Shown here in pieces: positions 18,515 through 27,333 of a stretch of DNA of 64,000 nucleotides; position 1 is the stretch's first letter, and the number at the start of each line of letters is the position of its first letter. The translations under genes were made by a program, and so were the position numbers. The notes under the pieces are model-generated. The model saw only the letters and a list, made by a program, of their open reading frames with translations, did no database searches and was not told where the DNA came from. The DNA lies in NCBI RefSeq assembly GCF_023073355.1, contig NZ_JADPJI010000004.1, forward strand, positions 1 through 64,000, written 5' to 3'. Source of the stretch: Bradyrhizobium sp. 199. GTDB taxonomy: Bacteria > Pseudomonadota > Alphaproteobacteria > Rhizobiales > Xanthobacteraceae.

Positions 18515-18814
18515 ATGACTGTTTACGCGATTGCACAATTGAAGATGACGGACCGCGCCACCTATGACCGCTACCAGGCGCGGTTCTTCGATGTCTTCAG
18601 GAAGTACAATGGGCGGCTGCTCGCCGCCGATGAGCGCCCGCGCGTGCTGGAAGGCGCATGGCCGCACGACAAGCTCGTCATGATGTCGTTTCCCGATGAG
18701 GCCGCCTTCCTCGCCTTCTCCAACTCGCCCGAATACGAGGAGATTTCGCGCGATCGCAGGGCAGGCGCGCAGGCGACTGTGCTGCTGGTCGAGGGATTTA
18801 CGCCCGCCGGCTAG
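18515..18814 (+). CDS. DUF1330 domain-containing protein
   Basis: A 99-residue alpha/beta-barrel-dimer-like protein of the DUF1330 family. Typical features are the start TVYAIAQLKMTDRATYDRYQ, GRLLAADERPRVLEGAWPHDKLVMMSFPDEAAFLAF and SPEYEEISRDRRAGAQATVLLVEG. The family has no firm enzymatic role. A ribosome site (GGAAGGAAC) precedes the ATG at 18515. It is divergent from the Gly/His-rich gene. Confidence 0.9.
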   Translation: MTVYAIAQLKMTDRATYDRYQARFFDVFRKYNGRLLAADERPRVLEGAWPHDKLVMMSFPDEAAFLAFSNSPEYEEISRDRRAGAQATVLLVEGFTPAG

Positions 18815-18826
18815 CGCGGCACGTCA

Positions 18827-19132
18827 CTAAAAGGGGCCGTAGCCCAACACGAAGGGTGCGGGCACGCCGTAGGGATAGGGGCGGTAGCGTACGGGCCGCG
18901 CGTAATAGTGGGGATCACGGCGCACGACAGGCCGCGCAATGTCATGGGTTCGCGCGGGCCGCCGCACATCGAAAACCGCGATCCCCGCCGAGGCCTCTGG
19001 CACGGTCACCCTCGGCGCCGCGGACGCGCGCGGCAGGCCAGCGGCAAGCGTGAGGGCAACAGCCAGTCCAACCCATGCCGCCGTGACGCCCCCACCAGGC
19101 TTCCGCAGCGCGCGCTGGCGTCGAACCGGCAT
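18827..19132 (-). CDS. Small exported hypothetical protein, Tyr/Pro/Arg-rich end
   Basis: A 101-residue protein. A basic start (PVRRQRALRKPGGG) precedes a hydrophobic signal (AAWVGLAVALTLAAGLPRASA), and the mature part ends in aromatic-proline repeats (YYARPVRYRPYPYGVP). No domain is recognised. Its ATG overlaps the stop of the next gene upstream by one base (TGATG at 19130-19134), so the two are translationally coupled. An earlier in-frame start at 19216 would lie inside that neighbour. Confidence 0.6.
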   Translation of the reverse strand: MPVRRQRALRKPGGGVTAAWVGLAVALTLAAGLPRASAAPRVTVPEASAGIAVFDVRRPARTHDIARPVVRRDPHYYARPVRYRPYPYGVPAPFVLGYGPF

Positions 19133-19446
19133 CAGCCGCGGCGCCAATAACAGCTCACACGCGGCACGATCACCGTGCCGCTGGGCCGGAATTCCTGCAC
19201 GTAGGTGGCGTTGCACACCCGGAGCGCATCGGGACCGGGATTGTAGCGCGGATAGACGCCGTCGGGGCTGTCATAGGGCGTGACGCGCAAGCGCGCCGGA
19301 GGCCGCTTGCGCGGCCGGGGAACGTCGTCCGGGGAGGCCGCCTGGGCGAGGTGGATCCCGGCGCCCGCCGTCTGGGCCTCTGCGCCAACGCAAAACGGCG
19401 AAAACAACCCCATGCACAGTAGCGTCAGCGCTGTTTTCGCTCGCAT
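19132..19446 (-). CDS. Small exported hypothetical protein with two mature cysteines
   Basis: A 104-residue protein with a signal peptide (RAKTALTLLCMGLFSPFCVGAEAQ). The mature region contains DDVPRPRKRPPARLRV and LRVCNATYVQEFRPSGTV, ending SCYWRRG. The two mature cysteines could form a disulfide. The ATG at 19446 has GGCGGA upstream. An in-frame GTG at 19458 is also open. It is the first gene of a two-gene unit with the 18827-19132 gene. No family is recognised. Confidence 0.62.
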   Translation of the reverse strand: MRAKTALTLLCMGLFSPFCVGAEAQTAGAGIHLAQAASPDDVPRPRKRPPARLRVTPYDSPDGVYPRYNPGPDALRVCNATYVQEFRPSGTVIVPRVSCYWRRG

Positions 19447-19568
19447 TTTTCCGCCCACCTGAAACGTCCCATCAAGATCCCAAGCTCCCCGTTTTGGAAG
19501 CGCCCGTCAACCTCGCCGCTTTTATAAAGCCGGATGCGTCGCCGAGGAACCCGCGCTAAGACAGGCTC

Positions 19569-19967
19569 ATGTGGACGGAATTGAAAGCGCCCTCGCTGGC
19601 CGAGATGGAAGCGACGGCGCACGACATCTTCGAGCGCCTGCCGGCGGAGTTTCGCACCCTGTGCGAGGGCGTGATCATTCGCGTCGACGACTTCCCGAGC
19701 GAGGACGTGCTGGACGAGATGGAATGCGAAAGCGAGTTCGACCTGCTCGGGCTGTTCCAGGGCGTCGGCCTGCCGCAGCAGAGTTTTGGCGACGTGGCGC
19801 GGCTGCCCAACATGGTCTGGCTCTACCGCCGGCCGATCCTGGACTACTGGGCCGAGCACGACGAGAGCCTCGGCCATATCGTCCGCCACGTCCTGATCCA
19901 CGAAATCGGCCACCATTTCGGCCTGTCGGACGACGATATGGCGGCGATTGAGGCCCAGGCAGAGTAG
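19569..19967 (+). CDS. Zincin-like metallopeptidase family protein
   Basis: A 132-residue protein of the small metallopeptidase family (DUF1025-like), with the zinc motif HEIGHHFG (HExxH) near the C-terminus, followed by LSDDDM. Upstream, [19 protein letters not shown] and [21 protein letters not shown] match the family's other conserved blocks. The protein is cytoplasmic with no signal. The substrate is unknown. It probably starts at the ATG at 19569. There is no operon partner on the same strand until leuD. Confidence 0.88.
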   Translation: MWTELKAPSLAEMEATAHDIFERLPAEFRTLCEGVIIRVDDFPSEDVLDEMECESEFDLLGLFQGVGLPQQSFGDVARLPNMVWLYRRPILDYWAEHDESLGHIVRHVLIHEIGHHFGLSDDDMAAIEAQAE

Positions 19968-19980
19968 GGCGGTCTCGGTT

Positions 19981-20002
19981 CACCTCTCCCAAGGGAGAGG
20001 TG
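19981..20002. repeat. Perfect hairpin CACCTCTCCC/GGGAGAGGTG
   Basis: A 10-base perfect inverted repeat with a two-base centre, 13 bases after the metallopeptidase stop. It is related to the CTCTCCC repeats elsewhere and may help end the transcript. Confidence 0.6.
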
Positions 20003-20130
20003 AAATCGGAACGCCGCAGCAGCTCGTCTCAAACCCGCTCCGCAGACGAGAACTGCCGAATTCGGCCTATGATTTGGGCCCCGATCACGATAAATACCTG
20101 CTCCCTAGACCCATTCGGGAAAGCGCAATC

Positions 20131-20736
20131 ATGGACAAGTTCACCACGCTGGAGGGCGTCGCGGCGCCGCTGAAGATCATCAATGTCGACACCGACATGA
20201 TCATTCCGAAGCAGTACCTCAAGACCATCAAGCGCACCGGCCTTGGCAAGGGGCTCTTCTCCGAGCAGCGCTACAAGGACGACGGCAGCGAGAATCCGGA
20301 TTTCGTGCTCAACCAGCCCGCCTATCGCAATGCGAAGGTGCTGGTCGCCGGCGACAATTTCGGCTGCGGCTCGAGCCGCGAGCATGCCCCCTGGGCGCTG
20401 CTCGACTTCGGCATCCGCTGCGTGATCTCGACCTCGTTCGGCGACATCTTCTACAACAACTGCTTCAAGAACGGCATCCTGCCGATCCGCGTCTCCCAGG
20501 AAGACCTCGACAAGCTGTTCGACGACGCCGAGCGCGGCGCCAACGCCACGCTGACGATCGACCTGCCGAACCAGGAGATCCGCGGCCCCGACGGCGGCAA
20601 GGTCAAGTTCGAGATCGACCCGTTCCGCAAGCACTGCCTGATCAACGGCCTCGACGACATCGGCCTCACGATGGAAAAAAAGGCCTCGATCGACACCTAC
20701 GAGGACAAGCTCAAGCGCGAACGCGCCTGGGCCTGA
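20131..20736 (+). CDS. leuD: 3-isopropylmalate dehydratase small subunit
   Basis: Small subunit of isopropylmalate isomerase, partner of LeuC. The 201-residue product has [20 protein letters not shown], the swivelling-domain motif [35 protein letters not shown], and a C-terminal [16 protein letters not shown]. Length and motifs are normal. The ATG at 20131 follows AAAGCG. The gene is single and followed by a terminator, about 2.7 kb from leuC. Confidence 0.97.
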   Translation: MDKFTTLEGVAAPLKIINVDTDMIIPKQYLKTIKRTGLGKGLFSEQRYKDDGSENPDFVLNQPAYRNAKVLVAGDNFGCGSSREHAPWALLDFGIRCVISTSFGDIFYNNCFKNGILPIRVSQEDLDKLFDDAERGANATLTIDLPNQEIRGPDGGKVKFEIDPFRKHCLINGLDDIGLTMEKKASIDTYEDKLKRERAWA

Positions 20737-20753
20737 GCTCGCGCCTTTGTTCG

Positions 20754-20787
20754 AGCCCCGGTGCTGTCGGCGCCGGGGCTTTTTCTT
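20754..20787 (+). terminator. Rho-independent terminator after leuD
   Basis: Stem AGCCCCGG / CCGGGGCT with an 11-base loop, then TTTTCTTT. It starts 17 bases after the leuD stop. Confidence 0.88.
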
Positions 20788-20817
20788 TGCTCTGGTTATC
20801 CCTTATAGCTTCCGCGC

Positions 20818-21603
20818 ATGCTGCCCGAGATCGTCACCTTCTGGCATGGCCCGATGGACGCGCTGCGCCAGACCTGTCTGCGCTCGCAGCTGGCGGCCGG
20901 CCACAAGGTCACGGTTTACAGCTTCGACACCATTCCCGGCCTTCCCGCCGGCGTCGCGAATGCGGATGCCGAAGCGATCCTGCCGCACGCATTCTCCGAA
21001 CGCTTGCGCCCGCCGCAGCCGGACGGCAGTTGGCGCGACTGGACCACGCTGCAGTTCAGCGACTTCTTCCGCATGAAGCTGATGGCGAAGCGCCTCGGGC
21101 TCTGGCTCGACGCCGACGTGCTGCTGCTCAAACCGGTCGAGATCGATCCGGCAAAGCCCTATTTCGCCTGGGAGCGGCCGCGGCAGCTCGGCAATTCCGT
21201 GGTCTATCTGCCGCCCGAGCACGGCATCGTCACTGCCTTCGAGGAGCTGATCGAGCAGGAGGAGCTGACGCCGAACTGGCTGTCGATCCGCCATCGCGTC
21301 ACCTTCATGATGCGCCGCCTGCGCGGCGGCTCGAGCCGCCTTTCCGACATCCGCGTTGCGATCTATGGCCCCGCAGCGCTCACCGCGCTGGCGCGCCGCA
21401 CCGGCGAGCTCGCTTGCGCGCTGCCGAAGCAGTCGTTCTATGCCGTGCACGCCGAGCCAAAATTGTTCTTCGATCCCTCGAGCTATCTCGGCCTCGTCAC
21501 CAACCCCGAGATCATCGGCCTGCACATCTCGCCGAAGGGCCGCGGCGGCGAAAAGCCGATTCCGGGCAGCCTGTATGCATGGGCGGCGGAGCGGTTCGCG
21601 TAG
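20818..21603 (+). CDS. DXD-motif glycosyltransferase-like protein
   Basis: A 261-residue cytoplasmic protein that resembles the DXD-containing sugar-transferase family (Gly_transf_sug/GT32-like). After LPEIVTFWHGPMDALRQTCL comes FRMKLMAKRLGLWLDADVLLLKPVE, where DAD is the likely nucleotide-sugar/metal motif. Later, FAWERPRQLGNSVVYLPP and a C-terminal FYAVHAEPK ... GLHIS fit the family. No acceptor can be predicted. The gene is alone, with repeats downstream and no polysaccharide cluster around it. Confidence 0.7.
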   Translation: MLPEIVTFWHGPMDALRQTCLRSQLAAGHKVTVYSFDTIPGLPAGVANADAEAILPHAFSERLRPPQPDGSWRDWTTLQFSDFFRMKLMAKRLGLWLDADVLLLKPVEIDPAKPYFAWERPRQLGNSVVYLPPEHGIVTAFEELIEQEELTPNWLSIRHRVTFMMRRLRGGSSRLSDIRVAIYGPAALTALARRTGELACALPKQSFYAVHAEPKLFFDPSSYLGLVTNPEIIGLHISPKGRGGEKPIPGSLYAWAAERFA

Positions 21604-21620
21604 CTGACGTGCAAAGGTGC

Positions 21621-21768
21621 GCTCCCTCTCCCGCTTGCGGGAGAGGGTCGGGGAGAGGGTGTCTCCACAAAGGGACAATCCCCTTGAGGAGAGAACCCTC
21701 ACCCGGCGCGCGGGACGATGCTTCGCATCGCCCGGGCGCGCCGACCTCTCCCGCAAGCGGGAGAGGTG
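21621..21768. repeat. Compound inverted repeat, CTCTCCCGCTTGCGGGAGAG type
   Basis: Contains CCCTCTCCCGCTTGCGGGAG with its complement, a middle hairpin (GGGACGATGCTTCGCATCGCCC) and the closing CCTCTCCCGCAAGCGGGAGAGG. This is the longest copy of this family in the window. It occupies most of the gap between the glycosyltransferase and the DUF6455 gene. Confidence 0.75.
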
Positions 21769-21872
21769 CAGCGGAGGCCGCGGCCGCATCATCGCTGTTT
21801 GATCCAGCGCAACGCGCTCCTGCATCATTGTGCTTAATTCGCTCCAATTCCGCTGTCCGAAGGGAGCTTTCC

Positions 21873-22322
21873 ATGAGCACCGCAAGCAGGCCTTATCCCA
21901 TCCTCCAGGACCTCATCGGCTCCTTTGCGAGCTGGCTGAAGCATCGCCGCGAGATCAACGAGATGAGGCAGCTCGATCGCGCCGATTTCGACCGGATCGC
22001 CAGTGACCTCAGGATCGCGCCCGATGATCTGGAGGAACTGGTTCGCCGCGGCAAACACTCAGCCGATGAATTGCCGAAGATGCTGGAGCAGCTCGGCATC
22101 AACGCCGAAGGGCTCGGCCGCGCGCAGCCGCTGCTGCTGCGTGACCTGGAGCGGGTCTGCTCGCTCTGCAATCACAAGGGCCAATGCGACCGCGAGCTCG
22201 CCGACGGCACCGCCGCGGAGAACTACCGCGGCTTCTGCGCCAATGCCTCGACACTGGAGTCGCTCGACCGCAGCGCCCTTGCGCCGCAGGACAACCAGAA
22301 GCCGGAGCTCTCGATCTTGTAG
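21873..22322 (+). CDS. DUF6455-like cysteine-containing protein
   Basis: A 149-residue cytoplasmic protein. The N-terminal half is helical with an EMRQLDRADFDRIASDLRI block, followed by LEELVRRGKHSADELPKML. The C-terminal half has four cysteines in CSLCNHKGQC and YRGFCANA, matching the DUF6455 pattern and able to bind a metal or cluster (inference). The ATG at 21873 follows GAAGGGAGC, a good ribosome site. It precedes the TIR-WD40 gene on the same strand with a 245-base gap. Confidence 0.75.
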   Translation: MSTASRPYPILQDLIGSFASWLKHRREINEMRQLDRADFDRIASDLRIAPDDLEELVRRGKHSADELPKMLEQLGINAEGLGRAQPLLLRDLERVCSLCNHKGQCDRELADGTAAENYRGFCANASTLESLDRSALAPQDNQKPELSIL

Positions 22323-22567
22323 AACGCACCGGGACGACCCCGTACACCCTTCTTGCACAGGTCCGGATACAGGCCTGATCCGGCCATTTTTCAATGCCTT
22401 AGCCGGTTCAGTGCGCGCCATGGCGGCAATCGCGGGCGCGGACAGGTGTGAAGCATCTCATATGCTCGGCGGGCGCGGACGGTCTAGCCTGGACCTTGTT
22501 CGCCTCGCGCCTGCCCTGATTCTCCTTGTCGATCATCGCGCCTGCTTCGTTCCGCAAGGGACACACC

Positions 22568-25534
22568 ATGGACGCCGCCATTGCTGCGAAAGCCGCCGTC
22601 GCCGCGACGAGCAGCCGCGAGCGGAAGACGCGCGTCTTCATCTCCTATTCCCGCAAGGATTCCGTCTTTTCCAACCGGCTCGTCGACGCCCTCAACGCGC
22701 GCGGCTTTGAAGCCTATCTGGACAAGAAGGACATCTTGCCGGGCGAGCCGTGGCAGGAGCGGCTCGATTCGCTGATCCTTTCCGCCGACGCGATCGGCAT
22801 CGTCATCAGCCCCGACCTGATCGCCTCTCACGTCTGCGCGTGGGAGGCTGAACGAACCGAGAGTTTGCAGAAAAAACTGCTGCCACTGGTGTACCGGCCT
22901 GTCGCCGACGCCGACCTGCCGCCACGCCTGGCGCGGCTCAATTACATCTTGCTGCGCGACCAGGACAATTTCGACGCCGGATTGTCGGCGCTGGCGCTCG
23001 CGCTGGAGACCGACATTGCCTGGATTCGCCAGCACACGCGCATTGGCGAGCTGGCACAAAGGTGGGACGGCGCAGGCCGCCCGGCATCCGGAGGCCGCCT
23101 GCTGCGCGGCGAGGAATTGACCGACGCCGAGGCCTGGCTGCTCACCTCGCCCAAGGGTGCGCCGGACCCGACCGAGTTGCAGCGCGCCTATGTCCATGCC
23201 AGCCGCCTGTTCGAGACCGGCGAGATCGAGAAGGAACGCGCCGCGATCGCGCGCACGCGGCGTTTCCAGCGACGAAGCGCCTGGGCGCTCGCAGGCATCG
23301 CACTGCTCGTCGTCGCCGGGGCGGGCTATGTCCTGTGGCAGCAGCGCGAGACGGATCGCCGCGAGACCCTGGTGATGACGAGCGCGGCGGACCGCGCCAT
23401 CGCCGAGAAGAGGTACGACACGGCCATGCGGATCGCCGTTGAGGGCCTGCCGCCACCGGGACGTTCACCGGTCGCGCTGGGCTGGTCGACCCGCGAGGTC
23501 GGGGGACTCGAGGCGAAGCTCGCCGGCGCGGCACAGCTCAGCCGGCTGCAACGCGTGCTGTCAGGACACACGGATGCAGTCAACAGCGTTGCCATCACTG
23601 CCGACGGCACGCGCATTGTCAGCGGCTCGTCGGATCGAACGGCCCGGGTGTGGGACGCGCGAAGCGGCGAGCTGTTGCACGAGCTCAAGCATGAAGGTGG
23701 GGTCAGTCACGTCGCATTCAGTCCTGACGGCAAGCGGGTCCTGACGACATCATCGAGTGCTGCTGTTGGCGTTGCGCGTTCGTGGGACGCCGTCAGCGGC
23801 GCGCCATTGCGCGAAATCAAGATTGCCACCCACATCAACTTGATCGCGCGCCCCCTCGCCGGCGTGGCGTTTAGTGCCGACGGGACACGGCTCCTGGTCG
23901 TAAAGGGATTCGGACAAGCCCAGCTATGGGACCTCACCAGCGGCAAGATCGTCGGAGAGTTCAAGGATAAAGCACGCTATGTCGTGAATGCGGCGATCAG
24001 CCGCGACGGCACGCAAGCCATCATCACTGGAATGGAGACAGCCCAGATCTGGGACACCGACAACGGCACGATGCTGCGCGAGCTGCCTGGACACAAGGAC
24101 TTCATTCATGCCGTCGCGTTCAGCCCGGACGGGACGCAAGTCGCCACCGGCGCGGGCGACCGGGTCGCGCGCGTGTGGGAAACAGCCACGGGCGAGCTCA
24201 TTGGAGAATTCCCGCGACATGATGCCGAGGTCAAAGCCGTTGCGTTCAGCGCGGACGGATCCACCCTCATCACAACGTCAGCGGATAAGACCGTACGATT
24301 GTGGGATATTGGCAGCGGTGAGTTATTGCGCGAACTCAGGGGGCATGCTGATGACGTCACGAGCGTCGCAGTCGGTACCGGCGGCCATATCGTCAGCGGA
24401 TCGCTCGACCGCACACTGCGCATATGGGATGTGTCGGAGGGATCGCGGCCGCTCCGTCATGACGGCGCTGTCATGGCTGCCGCCTTTGATTCGAGCGGCT
24501 CGCGCGTGATCACGGCATCGGCCGACAAGACAGCCCGCATGTGGGATGCCGCCAGTGGGACGATGATCCGCGAACTGCCCCACAACAGCCCGGTCAACCA
24601 GGCAGCCTTCAGTCCCGACGATGCGCTCATCCTGACGCTGTCCGAGAATATAGTCCGCGTCTGGGATGCCGCGACAGGTGAGCCTCGCGGCGAGCTGCGC
24701 AACGACAGCGGCATCTTTGGTGCGAGGTTCGTCGCCGATGGCACCAATACGCATGTCGTCCTCATCTTCAGCAAGCACGCGGCGATCTGGGACGCACTCA
24801 GCGGCACGCTGGTGCGCGAGCTGAAAAATAACGACGGAAGCTACGGCTCTCCCGCCGTCAGCGCCGATGGTCGGCGCATCGCGGACCGGAGCAAAGACCA
24901 CGCCCGCGTCTGGGACACCGCGACCGGAGCTTTGGTGCGAGACATCACTAGCCCCGGCGGCACGTCCGTGTGGAGCACGGCCTTAAGTCCGGACGGCAAA
25001 CGCCTGGTCACTGCCGAGTCCAGCGGCCTTGCCCGGGTATGGAACGTTGAAACCGGCGAGATGCTGAACGAACTCAACGGCCACACCGCTTTGGTTTCGA
25101 GTGCTGCGTTCAGCCCGGACGGATTGCGCATCGTCACCGCCGCGAATGACCACACCGCCCAGATCTGGGATGCCGGAAGCGGCCAGACTCTTCGTGGGAT
25201 CGAGGGCCATGGTCGTGGCCTGAACACGGCCGTCTTTAGTCCCGACGGCAAGCGCGTGCTCACCGCATCCGCGGACGGGACCGCTCGCATGTGGGACGTG
25301 AGCTTCGGGACCACGCTCCGCGGCGATGCCCTTGTCGGCACCGTTTGCGCGCAAAAGCTCATTGGCGCGCAAGCCTTCACGGCTCAGGATGCAATAGACC
25401 CGATCCTCGTCGGCCTCGCCGGCGTGAACCCTTGCCGCCGACATGGTCCCTTGTCATCGGAGTACTGGACCGATCTCGGCCATGCCGCCGTCGAACGGTT
25501 CAAGAAACTGATCGGGCTGAATTCCCGGAGCTGA
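22568..25534 (+). CDS. TIR domain - transmembrane - 14x WD40 repeat protein
   Basis: A 988-residue protein. Residues about 19-135 form a TIR domain (KTRVFISYSRKDSVFSNRLV; SPDLIASHVCAWEAE). Glu93, in an SxxCxxE setting, is the likely NADase glutamate. A charged linker follows, then one hydrophobic span (about 238-257), then WD40 repeats from about 330 to 915. I count 14 units by their ends (ARVWDARSG, AQLWDLTSG, VRLWDIGSG and others), enough for two seven-bladed propellers. The last ~65 residues include NPCRRHGPLSSEYW, a conserved tail in some WD40 effector proteins. Topology suggests a cytoplasmic TIR and a periplasmic sensor, or the reverse. ATG 22568 has AAGGGA upstream. The WD40 part uses more AT-rich codons than its neighbours. 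Family roles in immunity or cell suicide are inference here. Confidence 0.9.
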   Translation: MDAAIAAKAAVAATSSRERKTRVFISYSRKDSVFSNRLVDALNARGFEAYLDKKDILPGEPWQERLDSLILSADAIGIVISPDLIASHVCAWEAERTESLQKKLLPLVYRPVADADLPPRLARLNYILLRDQDNFDAGLSALALALETDIAWIRQHTRIGELAQRWDGAGRPASGGRLLRGEELTDAEAWLLTSPKGAPDPTELQRAYVHASRLFETGEIEKERAAIARTRRFQRRSAWALAGIALLVVAGAGYVLWQQRETDRRETLVMTSAADRAIAEKRYDTAMRIAVEGLPPPGRSPVALGWSTREVGGLEAKLAGAAQLSRLQRVLSGHTDAVNSVAITADGTRIVSGSSDRTARVWDARSGELLHELKHEGGVSHVAFSPDGKRVLTTSSSAAVGVARSWDAVSGAPLREIKIATHINLIARPLAGVAFSADGTRLLVVKGFGQAQLWDLTSGKIVGEFKDKARYVVNAAISRDGTQAIITGMETAQIWDTDNGTMLRELPGHKDFIHAVAFSPDGTQVATGAGDRVARVWETATGELIGEFPRHDAEVKAVAFSADGSTLITTSADKTVRLWDIGSGELLRELRGHADDVTSVAVGTGGHIVSGSLDRTLRIWDVSEGSRPLRHDGAVMAAAFDSSGSRVITASADKTARMWDAASGTMIRELPHNSPVNQAAFSPDDALILTLSENIVRVWDAATGEPRGELRNDSGIFGARFVADGTNTHVVLIFSKHAAIWDALSGTLVRELKNNDGSYGSPAVSADGRRIADRSKDHARVWDTATGALVRDITSPGGTSVWSTALSPDGKRLVTAESSGLARVWNVETGEMLNELNGHTALVSSAAFSPDGLRIVTAANDHTAQIWDAGSGQTLRGIEGHGRGLNTAVFSPDGKRVLTASADGTARMWDVSFGTTLRGDALVGTVCAQKLIGAQAFTAQDAIDPILVGLAGVNPCRRHGPLSSEYWTDLGHAAVERFKKLIGLNSRS

Positions 25535-25561
25535 AGCGGACCAACGGCCGCTTGAAGATCT

Positions 25562-26443
25562 TCAGCCCTTGCTCATCGCCGCAATCGCGTCCGCGATGGC
25601 GATCGTGCGCCGCGCCATGTCGGCGTGGAGCCGCTCGACCATCGCGCCATCCAGGCGGATCGCCCCGCGCGAGGCGTTTTCCGGCAGTTCGAACGCCGCG
25701 ATGATCTTTCGCGCGCGCGCAACTTCGTCTTCGGGAGGCGTGAAGATCGCGTTGCAGGCGTCGATCTGCGAGGGGTGGATCAGCGTCTTGCCGTCGAAGC
25801 CGAGATCGCGGCCTTGCGCGCATTCGGTGGCGAATCCATCAGGATTGGCGATGTCGCTGTAGGGGCCATCGAGAATTTCGAGGCTATGAGCGCGCGTCGC
25901 CAGGATGCAATGCGTGATCATCGGGATCATCGCGGCGCGGCCGGGCAGCATTCGGATCCGCGTCTCACGCGAGATGTCGTTCGGGCCGAACACGAAACCC
26001 GACAGGCGCCTTGCTGGATCACGCCCGGCGGCGGCCAGCTCTTCGGCATGCAGCACGGCGCGCGCGGTCTCGATCATGGCCCAGACCTTCACGGTCGGCG
26101 CCGCGCCAAGCTCGGCGAGGCGACGGCCGATCGCGTCGAGATCTTCAATGCTTGAAACTTTTGGAACCAGGATACCGTCCGGTGAGGCCTTGGCGGCCAT
26201 CGCGACGTCATCGGCCCACCAGGGCGTGTCGAGGCCGTTGGTGCGGATCAAAATCTCGCGCTTGCCAAAACCCTTGGCCGCAATCGCGGCGGCGATGCCG
26301 TCGCGTGCCACCGCCTTGGCGTCGGGGGCGACGGAGTCCTCGAGATCGAGGATCAGGCCGTCGGCGGCAAGATTGCGCGCCTTGTCCAGTGCGCGCGGGT
26401 TGGAGCCGGGCATGAACAGATGGCTGCGGCGCGGGCGGGTCAT
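25562..26443 (-). CDS. HpcH/HpaI-family CoA ester lyase (citrate lyase beta-like)
   Basis: A 293-residue lyase of the CitE/malyl-CoA lyase superfamily. The motifs RSHLFMPGSNPRALDKA, LILDLEDSVAPDAK, ILIRTNGLDTPWW, VWAMIETARAVLHA, GFVFGPNDIS and GKTLIHPSQI are present. They include the acidic residues that bind Mg2+ and the CoA-side arginines. Likely substrates are malyl-, citramalyl- or related CoA esters, and the exact one cannot be told. The start at 26443 (TRPRRSHLF) is chosen by homology, since the frame stays open further upstream. Confidence 0.9.
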   Translation of the reverse strand: MTRPRRSHLFMPGSNPRALDKARNLAADGLILDLEDSVAPDAKAVARDGIAAAIAAKGFGKREILIRTNGLDTPWWADDVAMAAKASPDGILVPKVSSIEDLDAIGRRLAELGAAPTVKVWAMIETARAVLHAEELAAAGRDPARRLSGFVFGPNDISRETRIRMLPGRAAMIPMITHCILATRAHSLEILDGPYSDIANPDGFATECAQGRDLGFDGKTLIHPSQIDACNAIFTPPEDEVARARKIIAAFELPENASRGAIRLDGAMVERLHADMARRTIAIADAIAAMSKG

Positions 26444-26554
26444 GCAAGCATTCCTTCCGGTTTTCCTGGGCGGCTCTTGACCGGAGGCGATAGCATCTGG
26501 CCTGCCTATTCGAAAGGCTTGTTCGCCGCGACGGTATATGTTTAGGCATAGGCC

Positions 26555-27199
26555 ATGATCGTATTCCCAGAGCATTTGCTGGAAGGCTACAAGGCCTTCG
26601 CCACCCAGCGGCTGCCGACCGAGCAGAACCGCTACCGCGAACTCTCGGTGAAGGGGCAGTCGCCCCCGGTGATGGTGATCGGCTGCTGCGACAGCCGTGT
26701 CTCGCCCGAGGTGATCTTCGACGTCGGCCCGGGCGAGCTGTTCGTGGTCCGCAACATCGCCAATCTGGTGCCGACCTATCAGCCCGACGAGAACGCGCAT
26801 GGCGTCTCGGCCGCACTCGAATATGCCGTCACGGTGCTGAAGGTGAAGCACATCGTGGTGCTCGGCCACGCGCAATGCGGCGGCATCCGCGCCTTCGTCG
26901 ACAAGATCGAGCCGCTCACGCCGGGCGACTTCATCGGCAAATGGATGCAGATGTTCATCAAGCCGGGTGAGGTGGTCGAGCAGCGCGACCATGAAACAAT
27001 GGCGCAGTTCGTCGAGCGCATCGAGAAGGCCGCCGTGTTCCGCAGCCTCGAAAACCTGATGACCTTCCCGTTCGTGCGCAAGGCCGTGGAGAGCGGCCAG
27101 ATGCAGACCCACGGCGCCTATTTCGGCGTCGCGGAGGGATCGCTGTTCGTGCTGGACAAGGTTGCGAAGGAATTTCGGAACGCGCGCGAGGCAGCGTAG
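26555..27199 (+). CDS. Beta-class carbonic anhydrase
   Basis: Zinc enzyme that interconverts CO2 and bicarbonate. The 214-residue product has both zinc motifs, CCDSRVSPE (Cys, with the Asp-Arg pair) and VLGHAQCGG (His and Cys). GELFVVRNIANLVP and HGVSAALEYAVTVLKV lie between them. It starts IVFPEHLLEGYKAF. It is divergent from the CoA lyase gene. A TATATGTTTA sequence at about 26533-26543 could be the promoter -10. Confidence 0.96.
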   Translation: MIVFPEHLLEGYKAFATQRLPTEQNRYRELSVKGQSPPVMVIGCCDSRVSPEVIFDVGPGELFVVRNIANLVPTYQPDENAHGVSAALEYAVTVLKVKHIVVLGHAQCGGIRAFVDKIEPLTPGDFIGKWMQMFIKPGEVVEQRDHETMAQFVERIEKAAVFRSLENLMTFPFVRKAVESGQMQTHGAYFGVAEGSLFVLDKVAKEFRNAREAA

Positions 27200-27222
27200 G
27201 CCTGTCTCGGCTCGGCTTGAAT

Positions 27223-27314
27223 TCGTAGGGTGGGCCAAGGCGCGACGCGCCGTGCCCACCATACTTCCCCGATTAATCGCAGGTGGTGGGCACGCTTCGC
27301 TTTGCCCGCCCTAC
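27223..27314. repeat. Dispersed inverted repeat (GTAGGGTGGGC...GCCCGCCCTAC)
   Basis: Outer arms GTAGGGTGGGCCAAGGCGCG and CGCTTTGCCCGCCCTAC, inner arms GTGCCCACC and GGTGGTGGGCAC. It lies between the convergent carbonic anhydrase and asd genes. Confidence 0.7.
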
Positions 27315-27333
27315 GGGTCGACGGCAGCTCGTG

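Noticed and set aside
20787..21872. Long in-frame extension upstream of the DUF6455 gene
   Set aside because: It runs through the glycosyltransferase gene in another frame and through a repeat. The ATG at 21873 with GAAGGGAGC is clearly better.
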